Positions 16,377-24,225 of a stretch of DNA of 64,000 bases are shown here, in pieces. The number at the start of each line of letters is the position of its first letter. Positions within the stretch are counted from its first letter, which is position 1. The notes beneath the pieces were generated by a model. The model was not told the DNA's origin and did not search any database. It saw nothing but the letters and a program-made list of their open reading frames with translations. This DNA comes from Bdellovibrio sp. ZAP7 (GTDB lineage: Bacteria > Bdellovibrionota > UBA1018 > CAIMNF01): assembly GCA_945874535.1 (NCBI GenBank), contig CAMCGZ010000006.1:1-64000 (forward strand), given 5' to 3'. The position numbers and the translations under genes were made by a program.

Positions 16377-16405
16377 TTGCCACCTTGGATTCCACCCTTC
16401 AGAAT
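16377..16405 (+). promoter_or_regulatory. Possible promoter for the 16426 small gene
   Basis: TTGCCA, 17 nt, CAGAAT (4 of 6). The predicted transcript would include the AAGGGAG ribosome site. Confidence 0.3.
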
Positions 16406-16425
16406 TTAAAAGGGAGAATCGATCG

Positions 16426-16653
16426 ATGAGCCAGAATCAAATGAGTCCGATCACAGGGATAATCGATGAGTCAAAGGTGATCATTGATTTCGGAAAGCAC
16501 GAGGGGGTCACTGTCAGTGAACTTCAGGTGTTGGATCCGGGTTTTTATGCCGCACTTGCCGACGAAAAGGGTGAGGGTGTTTTTGCAATTCGGAGGCACC
16601 GCGACAAAACCTTCCGCCTCTATCTGAATCCGCTTGCGCAAATGGATCAGTGA
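16426..16653 (+). CDS. Small DUF3820-like protein
   Basis: 75 aa cytosolic protein. The segment IIDFGKHEGVTVSELQVLDPGFYAAL (~19-44) resembles the FGKxxGxxxxxL...DPxYxxWL unit of DUF3820 and of the tail of some exonucleases. An AAAAGGGAG ribosome site precedes the ATG. The gene ends 16 bp before the purC-like gene, but that gene appears to have its own -10, so co-transcription is uncertain. Function is unknown. Confidence 0.6.
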   Translation: MSQNQMSPITGIIDESKVIIDFGKHEGVTVSELQVLDPGFYAALADEKGEGVFAIRRHRDKTFRLYLNPLAQMDQ

Positions 16654-16663
16654 CCGATAACTT
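16634..16663 (+). promoter_or_regulatory. Promoter for the purine-synthase-like cluster, leaderless type
   Basis: TTGCGC, 18 nt, TAACTT ending 6 nt before the ATG at 16670. It lies inside the end of the 16426 gene. No Shine-Dalgarno is present. Confidence 0.35.
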
Positions 16664-16669
16664 CGGGTC

Positions 16670-17830
16670 ATGCTTGACTCATTTCTGCGTCACGTGACCA
16701 AGGACTCTTATGGACCGGTCAGGCTCGAGGATCATGGAGAGAGCCGTTTCGTGGTCCATCGTTTTCACGATCATTTCTCGGTGTTGAACTGGGGCAGAAT
16801 GCCTGATGCCCTCGCTGGGCGCGGACGGGTTTCGGCCCTCGTGTTCTCTGTTTTGAATTCCAGGTATTGCGATTCCGAATCCTGGCGTCAGTTCCTCCGC
16901 TCACCTGAGGCACTGAGTTTCAGGAAGTCCGGTGCCTCACTCTCCCAGGGAGGAGCAGTCAGTTCCGGTTTGAACGCTCTTGCTGACGCTTTGCCCTTGA
17001 AGTCGAATTTTGCAGGATCGATCCCGGATGAGACTTTCAAGTCTTCGGTTCAAAATCAGCTTCTGCCCCGCTCCGTGTTGGTCTCGGATCCCGCGCTCCT
17101 TTACCGCGGGTCCAATTGGTATCCAGTGTGCGAACATTTCGAAGAGATCCGGATTCCCCAAGCGCTGGTCATGGGCCGTGCCAGCCACAATTTCGAGCCC
17201 TGGCGTCATGCTCGAGGGCCGAAGCGTCTCCCGTTTGAGATCGAGTGCCATTTTGAATTGAATGCTCACAGCCTCGAGGGACTCAACACAGATGCGGTCT
17301 CGATTCCCAAGACCGCCTCACTCCGGATTTTACAGGCTGGAGCGACCTTTGATTTTCCTCTGATGGAGCTGGTTCTGACGGCGGATCCGTGTGAGCGCAA
17401 GATCGGCCTCACTGAAGCTTTGGCCATCACGGGTTTCACCCCCGAACGTCTCCAGGAGTTGTTCCTCCAGGCCGCATGGGTCGCTGCATGGGCCCGTTAC
17501 CAAATCCGGGTATTCAGGCTTCATTCGGTCAGGCTCCGGTTCGGGCTTGATTCCGATGGTGCCACGGTCCTTCTCGATGCATTCGAGCCGGATGATTTGA
17601 TGCTTGAAGATCAAGGGGCGTGGATCCATCCAGGGGCATTGCTCGGTTATTACTCCAAGACCTCCTGGTATGAGGGGGTGATCCGTGCTCGCCGCCAAGC
17701 GAGCGAACTCGGTCTGACCGAATGGAAGCGCCTTTGTGTGGAGCCTGCTCCGTTCCTCGATCCGGCGGTCAAGTCGGGGTTTGAAACAGAATACCAGGGG
17801 CTTGAACGCATGATCCGGGGGAAGGTCTGA
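16670..17830 (+). CDS. Divergent SAICAR-synthetase (PurC)-like protein, catalytic residues lost
   Basis: 386 aa, longer than normal PurC (~240-300). Fold-level similarity is seen in KDSYGPVRLED (~11-21), HFSVLNWGRMPDALAGRGRVSALVF (~35-59, matching the usual DRFSVFDWGxMPDxIPGKG) and VRLRFGLDSDGATVLLDAF (~284-302, matching DxKxEFGxxxGxxxLxDE). The expected VFDWG aspartate is Asn, PGKG is AGRG, the DxKxEFG signature reads SVRLRFG, and DE is DA. These changes should abolish SAICAR synthesis. The next two genes resemble PurL and PurQ and are equally degenerate, so the three probably form one complex of unknown purpose. The homology call is my reading of motifs, not a search result. Confidence 0.55.
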   Translation: MLDSFLRHVTKDSYGPVRLEDHGESRFVVHRFHDHFSVLNWGRMPDALAGRGRVSALVFSVLNSRYCDSESWRQFLRSPEALSFRKSGASLSQGGAVSSGLNALADALPLKSNFAGSIPDETFKSSVQNQLLPRSVLVSDPALLYRGSNWYPVCEHFEEIRIPQALVMGRASHNFEPWRHARGPKRLPFEIECHFELNAHSLEGLNTDAVSIPKTASLRILQAGATFDFPLMELVLTADPCERKIGLTEALAITGFTPERLQELFLQAAWVAAWARYQIRVFRLHSVRLRFGLDSDGATVLLDAFEPDDLMLEDQGAWIHPGALLGYYSKTSWYEGVIRARRQASELGLTEWKRLCVEPAPFLDPAVKSGFETEYQGLERMIRGKV

Positions 17831-17831
17831 G

Positions 17832-20234
17832 ATGTTCGTCAGAGTCGAAAGTGGTTTTAAGGCGGGATTCTCGGATCCCGAAGCCAAAAGAATCCATCAG
17901 AAGATCACCGAGCTCCATTCCGGAATCGGCGAGAAGGTGAGATGGATCCGCAAGTTGAATGTTGCATGGATGGAGTTCGAGGCGCCCCGTGACAAAGTGG
18001 TGCAGGCCATCCAGCATTGTTTCAAAAATCCGGTGACCGACTGGGTTTTCACCGGAGATCTCCTTCCCTCGGCGGCCGGATCCTCCGGAACCCTGTTCGA
18101 TCTGATGCAGGATTCACCGTTCCGACCAGGAGTATTTCACGGGATCGAGAAGCGGAAGCGTTTGAATGCTCATGACGAAGAAGCTCTGGTGATTTGTGAT
18201 GCCATGCAAACCGTTCTCGGGCGGAAGCATTCCGGAGATCGTGTCGTGACAGGTGAACTCATGTTGGTCGAGGGCGCCAAGTTGACCCAGTCCGATCTCG
18301 AGTGGATCGCCAGGAACTGGTTCTCACAGGAACGCCTGGAGTCCTGGTCGCTGCTCTCTGAAGAGGAACTGAAACGGAACGCGAGATTCCAATCCGAGCA
18401 GGTGGGTAAATACCTGATGAATCCCCAGCAGGCGAGCCGTTCCAGATTACTTCAATTCCGTGCTACCACTCGCGGAAGTGAGGAGCGTCCCGGCTGGTCG
18501 GGTGTAGAAAAGGTATTGCTACAGCCCTCCGGCGATTCCGGACGGGCTCCGGTCCTGATACAAGGCGAGGAGTGGAGTTTCAGGCCCGATATCCGTTTCT
18601 CGACCGGCACACTGAACGAAGATCCTCTCACGGTCACCGAGTACCAACTCTGCAAGCAGCAGTTGGAGCATCATTGCCGGCGCGGTTCAATGAGATTTCA
18701 GAGTATTCTCGGAGTCCTCCCTGAACCGACCCGTCTTTGGCGGAGTGATTTGGGAATGGAATCCCCCCTCCGGATCAGGACCGATTTCGAGACCGCGGTA
18801 GAACGGACTGCGATTGCCACCGATACGCCCATGGCCCTGATGAAGGTTTTGGAGGATGTGAACGAGACCGCCCCTTCCTATTTTTGGACTGGTAGTGTGA
18901 GTGTCCTCGACCCCAGGCTGGAGTCCCGCGGTTCGGTCGAAACGGAGTCCATTCTCGATCTGGTTTATGTCGGGCATGCGGATCAGGTCGAGCTCCGGAA
19001 TCTCGTGTTTTTCGGTAATTTGAAGGCCGCCTATCAACACGCCATCCTCGGCGAATCAATCGCGTTTTCGGTCGATACCGCCTCCAGAACATTGCTCGAT
19101 TGCTTGAAATCGGTTCCGCCCCAGGCGCAGTATGGATTTGATCTGGTGGTGGATGGTGTTTCGGAATGGCTGCGGAAGCACTTGACCGCTCCCTTGTCCT
19201 TGGGGTTCCTGTGGGGCGTGATTCCGGAAAAGCGTGATTGGTTGTTTGGTGAACTCAGGACCCGTGGCATTCCCTTCATTCACTTTGGAACGACGACTCT
19301 GACCGGAGATATCCGTGTGCTGGAAGCGGGTGAGTGCGCGGCCAAGGTGAATATCAGGGAGTTTTTTGCAAAAAATAAAGTAGTGAAGCCGGTGATCGAG
19401 GATTTGTTCTCCGAACCCGTGTATTCCGTCGATCATTTGTCCGCCCCCCGTCAGTTCCGGAACCGGTTTTCGACCGAGGAGCTGGTATTGAAGCCCGAAA
19501 TGCGACCTACTGGCGTATCACCCGTGGTGATCCGTCCAGAGCTTTCGAGTTGGTCTGGGATCGTCGTGCTGTCGGATCTGGTCGGTCTGGAGTTCAATGA
19601 AGCCAGGCTCGATTACCTTCTCCGGAAAAGCACGGCGGCGGGAGGTCAGATCCAATCCATCCAGGCTTCCTACTTGAACGGGATTCAATCCTGGTCCGCG
19701 ATACTCGGTAAACTCCAAAAGCATTTCGGGATCCTGGTCCTCGAGACTGAAGCGATCCGGAACGGTTCTATCCATGCGCATTGGTTGGCACTTCAAATCA
19801 TTTCACGCATTTCGGATGTCCGTACTGCGCGGACCGAGGAGTTCAAGTTCGTCAATGACCGCATTTATTGGCTACCCGGTGATTTCGAGCAAGCGGGAAC
19901 CCGTTGGTTGGCCGGATTCGAGGGGCGCTATCAAACCGGACTCCACAGTGCCATTGCGATCGAGTCGAGTGAATCAGGCGATGAACCCGCTGTGAAAGCA
20001 CTGATTAGTGCCCTGCTTAAGCGCCGGCTCGGGGCGGACGTCCGTCTTCAGCACCATTTCCCAGGCGGCTTCTTTGTCAGCGTGAGTGAGAATGAGCGCT
20101 TCGCTGTTGAAGAAGAATGGAGGGTGGTCGGTGTGGAATACGAATTTGTCGGACGGATCACGACTTCGCCTTATCTGGTCATCCGGGACGACGAAGACCG
20201 TGTGAAAACCATCGCCATCGAGGATCTTGCATGA
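17832..20234 (+). CDS. Divergent FGAM-synthase (PurL)-like protein with two PurS-like modules
   Basis: 800 aa, starting 2 bp after the purC-like stop. Residues ~1-70 resemble a PurS module (VRVESGFKAGFSDPEAKRIHQ, then FKNPVTDWVF where PurL has DPVTQ). Residues ~93-180 resemble the second PurS-like module of long PurL proteins (FRPGVFHGIEKRKRLN, then LTQSDLEWIARNWFSQ). The rest has the length of the AIR-synthase-like tandem. I cannot find the substrate loop FKxETHNHPS, the GxGGxxRD loop, or a proper WSEHC; only LEHHCRRGS hints at the last. It is therefore predicted not to make FGAM. The stop overlaps the purQ-like ATG. Catalytically dead FGARAT homologs are known in gammaherpesviruses, so reuse of this fold has precedent. 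Confidence 0.5.
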   Translation: MFVRVESGFKAGFSDPEAKRIHQKITELHSGIGEKVRWIRKLNVAWMEFEAPRDKVVQAIQHCFKNPVTDWVFTGDLLPSAAGSSGTLFDLMQDSPFRPGVFHGIEKRKRLNAHDEEALVICDAMQTVLGRKHSGDRVVTGELMLVEGAKLTQSDLEWIARNWFSQERLESWSLLSEEELKRNARFQSEQVGKYLMNPQQASRSRLLQFRATTRGSEERPGWSGVEKVLLQPSGDSGRAPVLIQGEEWSFRPDIRFSTGTLNEDPLTVTEYQLCKQQLEHHCRRGSMRFQSILGVLPEPTRLWRSDLGMESPLRIRTDFETAVERTAIATDTPMALMKVLEDVNETAPSYFWTGSVSVLDPRLESRGSVETESILDLVYVGHADQVELRNLVFFGNLKAAYQHAILGESIAFSVDTASRTLLDCLKSVPPQAQYGFDLVVDGVSEWLRKHLTAPLSLGFLWGVIPEKRDWLFGELRTRGIPFIHFGTTTLTGDIRVLEAGECAAKVNIREFFAKNKVVKPVIEDLFSEPVYSVDHLSAPRQFRNRFSTEELVLKPEMRPTGVSPVVIRPELSSWSGIVVLSDLVGLEFNEARLDYLLRKSTAAGGQIQSIQASYLNGIQSWSAILGKLQKHFGILVLETEAIRNGSIHAHWLALQIISRISDVRTARTEEFKFVNDRIYWLPGDFEQAGTRWLAGFEGRYQTGLHSAIAIESSESGDEPAVKALISALLKRRLGADVRLQHHFPGGFFVSVSENERFAVEEEWRVVGVEYEFVGRITTSPYLVIRDDEDRVKTIAIEDLA

Positions 20235-20965
20235 ACAAGTACCGAGCATTGATTCTGAATTCCCCGGGCGCACGCGGAGAGCGCTTTTTCATACAGTCTT
20301 TGAACCTGGCGGGATTCGATCCAGAGGTGCTCGATGTCCAGGGCGTTCTAGACTACCGGATCGATATGGAGCAGCTTTGCCTGAAGTACCGACTGGTTGT
20401 TTTACCGGGTGGAAGTCCCTACTCCTCCATTCTCGGAGGAGGGAAGGCTCTCGCGCTCAAGATCGAGCATGCTTTCCGTTGGAATCTTTCAAAGTTCGCC
20501 GAACGTGGTGGACTCGTCCTCGGAGTCGGAACCGGATTTCAGACCCTGTTGCACCTGAAAGTGTTCGGTGAAGATTATACGCTCAGGACCAACCCGACCG
20601 CCCAGGTTCAGGAACGCTGGGTGCGGGCGATTCCGAGCGGGAACCGTTGTGTCTGGTTGAAGGGGCTGGGTGCTCTCGATCTGCCCGTCAACATGACCGA
20701 TACCGAGTTTGTCATCGAACCCGGAGCGATGGTCGAGGCCCGCGGCAAGCTGGAAAGATTGGGCATGGCTTGCCTGAAATCTTCCGATCAAGAGCAGGTT
20801 CTCGGGCTCTGTGATCTGACCGGTCGGATCCTCGGGATGCAGCCCCATCCTGAATACTTTCTCAGTTGGATCCATTCTGAAGACTGGGTGCTGAATCCCA
20901 CCCGCGCAGCCGCCCCCGGACAGGGGCTTCCCCTGTTCGAAAACGCTGCCAAATCATTGGAGTGA
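20231..20965 (+). CDS. PurQ-like class I glutamine amidotransferase lacking the catalytic Cys
   Basis: 244 aa from the ATG at 20231 (overlaps the purL-like stop as ATGA). The fold matches PurQ: ALILNSPGARGERFFIQSLNLAGF (~6-29), LVVLPGGSPYSSIL (~57-70), GGLVLGVGTGFQTLLHL (~94-110) and LGMQPHPEYFLSW (~203-215). In PurQ the nucleophile-elbow reads GICNGFQ; here it is GVGTGFQ, so Gly stands where the catalytic Cys should be, while the His-Glu pair is kept. It should not release ammonia from glutamine. It abuts the convergent gsk gene with no gap. Confidence 0.72.
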   Translation: MNKYRALILNSPGARGERFFIQSLNLAGFDPEVLDVQGVLDYRIDMEQLCLKYRLVVLPGGSPYSSILGGGKALALKIEHAFRWNLSKFAERGGLVLGVGTGFQTLLHLKVFGEDYTLRTNPTAQVQERWVRAIPSGNRCVWLKGLGALDLPVNMTDTEFVIEPGAMVEARGKLERLGMACLKSSDQEQVLGLCDLTGRILGMQPHPEYFLSWIHSEDWVLNPTRAAAPGQGLPLFENAAKSLE

Positions 20966-22264
20966 TCACTTCGCCCAGTAATCCTCGTCCAGGCTCTCCT
21001 CACGCTCGGGGAGTCCCCGGAAAAGTCTCGGAGAGTTCCGGGAGAGGATTTCGAAACTGACACGATTCGAATACTTGCAGATTTGTGAGAGGGACGAGTA
21101 AGTCAGATAGTTCGCAGCGTGTTTCGGTGAATTGGGAATCTTCATCCTGTGATAACGGTTGGCCGCCATATCATGGAGCAGGGCTGCGAGTGCTCCATCA
21201 CCGGCACCGTTGGTGTTCCGGATCACCACGGGACCGCCCATGAAAGGATTGATGTGGGAATAGATCCGGATCGGATCCTCGCAATCCGACTGCCTCATGG
21301 CCCGCGAGTATTCGTAGAGGTTGTAGTTCACAATCGACTTGGTGTGAAGCTCGTGTTCGGTCCGTCTGGCACGCTTCCTGTCGACATGCCCCCCCACATA
21401 GAGTCCTTGCGCTCCAACTGTCAGCAGAACCATGTCGGTGAGTTCGAGGGTTTTTTCCAGAGAGAGGAGGGGATCTTCTATCCCGGTGAGGGCTATGGCC
21501 TCCTCGTGGTTCATGGCAAGCACGTTGACGTGATTCCTGATGAACTCGATAAAGAAATCCTTTTTCTCGGATACCAATGCGCTCGTACCCAGCGTGAGAA
21601 CTATCGGAACGCCGGCCCGCCGTGCGATCTCGCAGGCTTTCAGTGTCGAGCGGGAAATCGGCCAGTTGGAATCTCGGAGAATGTAGGCCGATATCATCAG
21701 CGCGCAGGATTTCTCGATGATGGTCGCGGGGATGTGGTCCTCGGAAAGCTCGTTCATGCAGCCTTTCGAAATTCCGAAAGTCCGTTCCCCGTCGGGAGTG
21801 ATGAAGCACATGGCCCTGCCCATCGGAGAGTCGCATGGTTGGAGGTGGTTCAAGTCCACTTTGGATGAGGTCGATGCGATGTACTTGAATGCGTAGTCTC
21901 CCACATTGATCTTCTGGGAGATCGCACCGATCAGCACCGCGCGCTCGTCCGAAAGAACGCAGAAATTATGGAGGGTGTTACCCACGGTACCACCGGCGAA
22001 CTCGCCCGTGATCCGACCCGCGAGTTTCAGTTTCTGGTACATCAGGTCCGCGAGCTGCTCGTCCACGAGCTGGCTTTGTCCTTTGATCAGACCGTGCTCT
22101 GCCAAAAACGCTTCGTCCACCGTGCACTCGATATCGACCAGGAGCTGGTCGATTCCGACCACATGGAAAGACTCGTCTGCGGTGAAATTATGATCGATGT
22201 TTCCGCGGTCTTTTTCCGTGATCGGGAAATAGTGTTTGCTCTTCCGTCTGCCGGGGAATTTCAT
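20966..22264 (-). CDS. gsk: Inosine/guanosine kinase
   Basis: 432 aa PfkB-family nucleoside kinase phosphorylating inosine and guanosine to IMP and GMP in purine salvage. The sequence strongly resembles E. coli Gsk over its whole length: MKFPGRRKSKHYFP at the N-terminus, HVVGIDQLLVDIE, FAGGTVGNTLHNF, MGGPVVIRNTNGAGDGALA (~345-363, anion hole and catalytic Asp) and SPRLFRGLPEREESLDE at the C-terminus. This specific kinase is best known from gammaproteobacteria. It lies against the purine-synthase-like cluster, which supports a link to purine metabolism. Confidence 0.95.
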   Translation of the reverse strand: MKFPGRRKSKHYFPITEKDRGNIDHNFTADESFHVVGIDQLLVDIECTVDEAFLAEHGLIKGQSQLVDEQLADLMYQKLKLAGRITGEFAGGTVGNTLHNFCVLSDERAVLIGAISQKINVGDYAFKYIASTSSKVDLNHLQPCDSPMGRAMCFITPDGERTFGISKGCMNELSEDHIPATIIEKSCALMISAYILRDSNWPISRSTLKACEIARRAGVPIVLTLGTSALVSEKKDFFIEFIRNHVNVLAMNHEEAIALTGIEDPLLSLEKTLELTDMVLLTVGAQGLYVGGHVDRKRARRTEHELHTKSIVNYNLYEYSRAMRQSDCEDPIRIYSHINPFMGGPVVIRNTNGAGDGALAALLHDMAANRYHRMKIPNSPKHAANYLTYSSLSQICKYSNRVSFEILSRNSPRLFRGLPEREESLDEDYWAK

Positions 22265-22270
22265 GGGGGG

Positions 22271-22299
22271 AGGCTAGCGCGGTTGGGCTCAGATGGAAA
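22271..22299 (-). promoter_or_regulatory. Promoter for gsk, leaderless type
   Basis: Minus strand: TTTCCA, 17 nt, TAGCCT ending 6 nt before the gsk ATG. It overlaps the end of the rluA-like gene. Confidence 0.4.
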
Positions 22300-22918
22300 G
22301 GGGGATTTTTGTTCGGATGAGGTGGGTTTTTCCCGATTTCGGATGAGGAAATTCAAGGGATTGGGCCTGGAGCATGAGTCGGGGCTCTTTTTTGAAAAAG
22401 CCGGTCCAGGACTCCGGATTTCCATATAATGGATCCCCGACCAGGGGGTGTCCGATCTGATCGAAGTGGCGCCTGATCTGGTGGAACCGTCCGGTATGGG
22501 GCATCACCTCGACCAGTGTCGCCCCACGGGAGTGTTTCAATGCGCGGTAATCGGTCCGGGCAGGTTCTGTTTCCTTTGATTTGTGTTTGCGCAAAGGGGT
22601 TTTGATCGAACCGGATCCCGACAATTCACCCGTGCACCAGGCGGAGTAGGTTTTTTTGACCCGATGCTCGCGGAATGAGCGAATGAGGCTCGAGGCGCTT
22701 TTCGGATCGAGGGCGAAGACCACCACCCCCGAAGTGTCCGCATCAATGCGGTGTACGGGGAAGAGTCTCTGGTTCAGTTGCTCTTCGAGTAATTCTTTGA
22801 GGCCCCCATCCCCCCGACCGTGCGACTCCCCGTAAGTCGTTATCCCCTCCGGCTTGTGTGCGGCAAGGAGCTGTGCGTCCCGGTACAGGAGCTTAAGGGT
22901 GGGGGATTTAGGGTTCAT
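22289..22918 (-). CDS. RluA-family RNA pseudouridine synthase
   Basis: 209 aa. It isomerises uridine to pseudouridine in rRNA or tRNA. The catalytic motif HRIDADTSGVVVFA (~57-70) holds the Asp nucleophile, and GRFHQIRRHFDQIGHPLVGDPLYG (~142-165) is the RluA signature. There is no N-terminal S4 domain, as in RluA/TruC rather than RluC/D. Which RNA site it modifies cannot be told. gsk lies 24 bp downstream and may be partly co-transcribed. Confidence 0.88.
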   Translation of the reverse strand: MNPKSPTLKLLYRDAQLLAAHKPEGITTYGESHGRGDGGLKELLEEQLNQRLFPVHRIDADTSGVVVFALDPKSASSLIRSFREHRVKKTYSAWCTGELSGSGSIKTPLRKHKSKETEPARTDYRALKHSRGATLVEVMPHTGRFHQIRRHFDQIGHPLVGDPLYGNPESWTGFFKKEPRLMLQAQSLEFPHPKSGKTHLIRTKIPLSI

Positions 22919-22939
22919 CGAGGTTCCGTCCTACTCCAC

Positions 22940-22968
22940 TATACACCACACGGTGCTTGAGCTAAACT
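22940..22968 (+). promoter_or_regulatory. Promoter for rocD, leaderless type
   Basis: TATACA, 17 nt, TAAACT ending 6 nt before the rocD ATG. It shares the 56 bp divergent region with the rluA-like gene, whose own -10 candidate is TATAGT on the other strand. Confidence 0.45.
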
Positions 22969-22974
22969 CCCGTT

Positions 22975-24225
22975 ATGCACCTTTCTGAGCGGTCCAGCGG
23001 TTTTGTCGATCTCGAGAACGCCTTTGGCGGAAAAAACTATGCTCCACTTCCTGTGGTGCTTTCTCGCGGGAAAGGGGCCCGTGTCTGGGACGTTGACGGA
23101 AAAGAATATCTGGATTTCCTATCTGCCTACAGTGCGGTCAATCAGGGGCACTGCCACCCCAAAATCGTGGGCGCGCTCCGGGATCAAGCCGAGAGACTCA
23201 CGCTGACCTCCCGTGCCTTTTACAACGATCAGCTCGGACCCTTCGAAGCATGGCTTTGCGGGTTGCTGGGTTTCGAACGGCTGATTCCCATGAATTCGGG
23301 TGCCGAGGCTGTAGAAACCGCCATCAAGCTTGCGCGTCGTTGGGGCTATGATGTGAAAGGTGTTCCTCAGGATCGAGGCAAAGTCATCGTCTGTTCGGGG
23401 AATTTTCACGGCCGGACCCTCGGAATCATTTCCGCTTCCACCGACCCGGCTTCGAGAGGGGGCTTCGGGCCTTACCTGCCGGGCTTCATCACGGTTCCTT
23501 TCGGTGATCTCGAGGCACTTGAGAAGGCGCTCGAGGATCCGGATGTCGTCGGGTTCCTGTTCGAGCCCATTCAGGGAGAAGCCGGGGTGGTGGTTCCTCC
23601 GGAAGGGTATCTTTCCGGTGCTTCGGCCTTGTGCCGAAAGGTCAGGGTGCTGTTCATCGCCGATGAGGTGCAAACCGGTCTTGCCCGAACCGGAAAAATG
23701 CTGGCCTGTGATTATGAGCAGGTGAAACCGGATCTTCTGATTTTGGGGAAAGCGCTTTCTGGCGGGATCCTGCCGGTTTCTGCCGTGCTCGGTTCTTCTG
23801 AAGTGATCCTGACCATCCGTCCCGGTGAGCACGGCTCCACTTTCGGCGGTAACCCTTTGGCATGTGCTGTCGCACGGGCGGCTGTCGAGGTTTTGCTCGA
23901 TGAAAAACTCGCAGAAAGTGCCTTTGCTTCTGGAAAAGTGTTCCGAGAGCGGCTCTCGTCCTTGAATTCCCCCTTGATCGAAACCGTCCGGGGAAAGGGC
24001 TTGCTGAATGCCATCGTGATTCGTCCCCATGGTGATAACGGAAAGGGCGGCAAGCGAACGGCCTATGATCTTTGTCACGAACTCGCCGAGCATGGGGTTC
24101 TGGCCAAGCAGACCCAGGTCCACACCATCCGGTTCGCTCCTCCGTTGGTCATCACCGGACCTGAAATGGAGCAGGGGCTTTCGGTCATTGAATCCGTTCT
24201 GAAGCGGGCGGCGGAGTCACTGTGA
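22975..24225 (+). CDS. rocD: Ornithine aminotransferase
   Basis: 416 aa class III PLP aminotransferase that converts ornithine and 2-oxoglutarate to glutamate semialdehyde and glutamate, linking arginine and proline metabolism. OAT hallmarks are YAPLPVVLSRGKGARVWDVDGKEYLDFLSAYSAVNQGH (opening), FYNDQLGPFEAWLC, MNSGAEAVETAIKLAR (~104-119), FIADEVQTGLARTGK (~224-238) and LGKALSGGILPVSAVL with the Schiff-base Lys (~257). A very close homolog, acetylornithine transaminase, lacks several of these segments, so OAT is preferred. Its TGA overlaps the GTG of the next gene. Confidence 0.9.
   Translation: MHLSERSSGFVDLENAFGGKNYAPLPVVLSRGKGARVWDVDGKEYLDFLSAYSAVNQGHCHPKIVGALRDQAERLTLTSRAFYNDQLGPFEAWLCGLLGFERLIPMNSGAEAVETAIKLARRWGYDVKGVPQDRGKVIVCSGNFHGRTLGIISASTDPASRGGFGPYLPGFITVPFGDLEALEKALEDPDVVGFLFEPIQGEAGVVVPPEGYLSGASALCRKVRVLFIADEVQTGLARTGKMLACDYEQVKPDLLILGKALSGGILPVSAVLGSSEVILTIRPGEHGSTFGGNPLACAVARAAVEVLLDEKLAESAFASGKVFRERLSSLNSPLIETVRGKGLLNAIVIRPHGDNGKGGKRTAYDLCHELAEHGVLAKQTQVHTIRFAPPLVITGPEMEQGLSVIESVLKRAAESL

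Noticed and set aside
21149-21868. 239-aa plus-strand ORF
   Set aside because: Antisense to gsk, which matches E. coli Gsk across its length.
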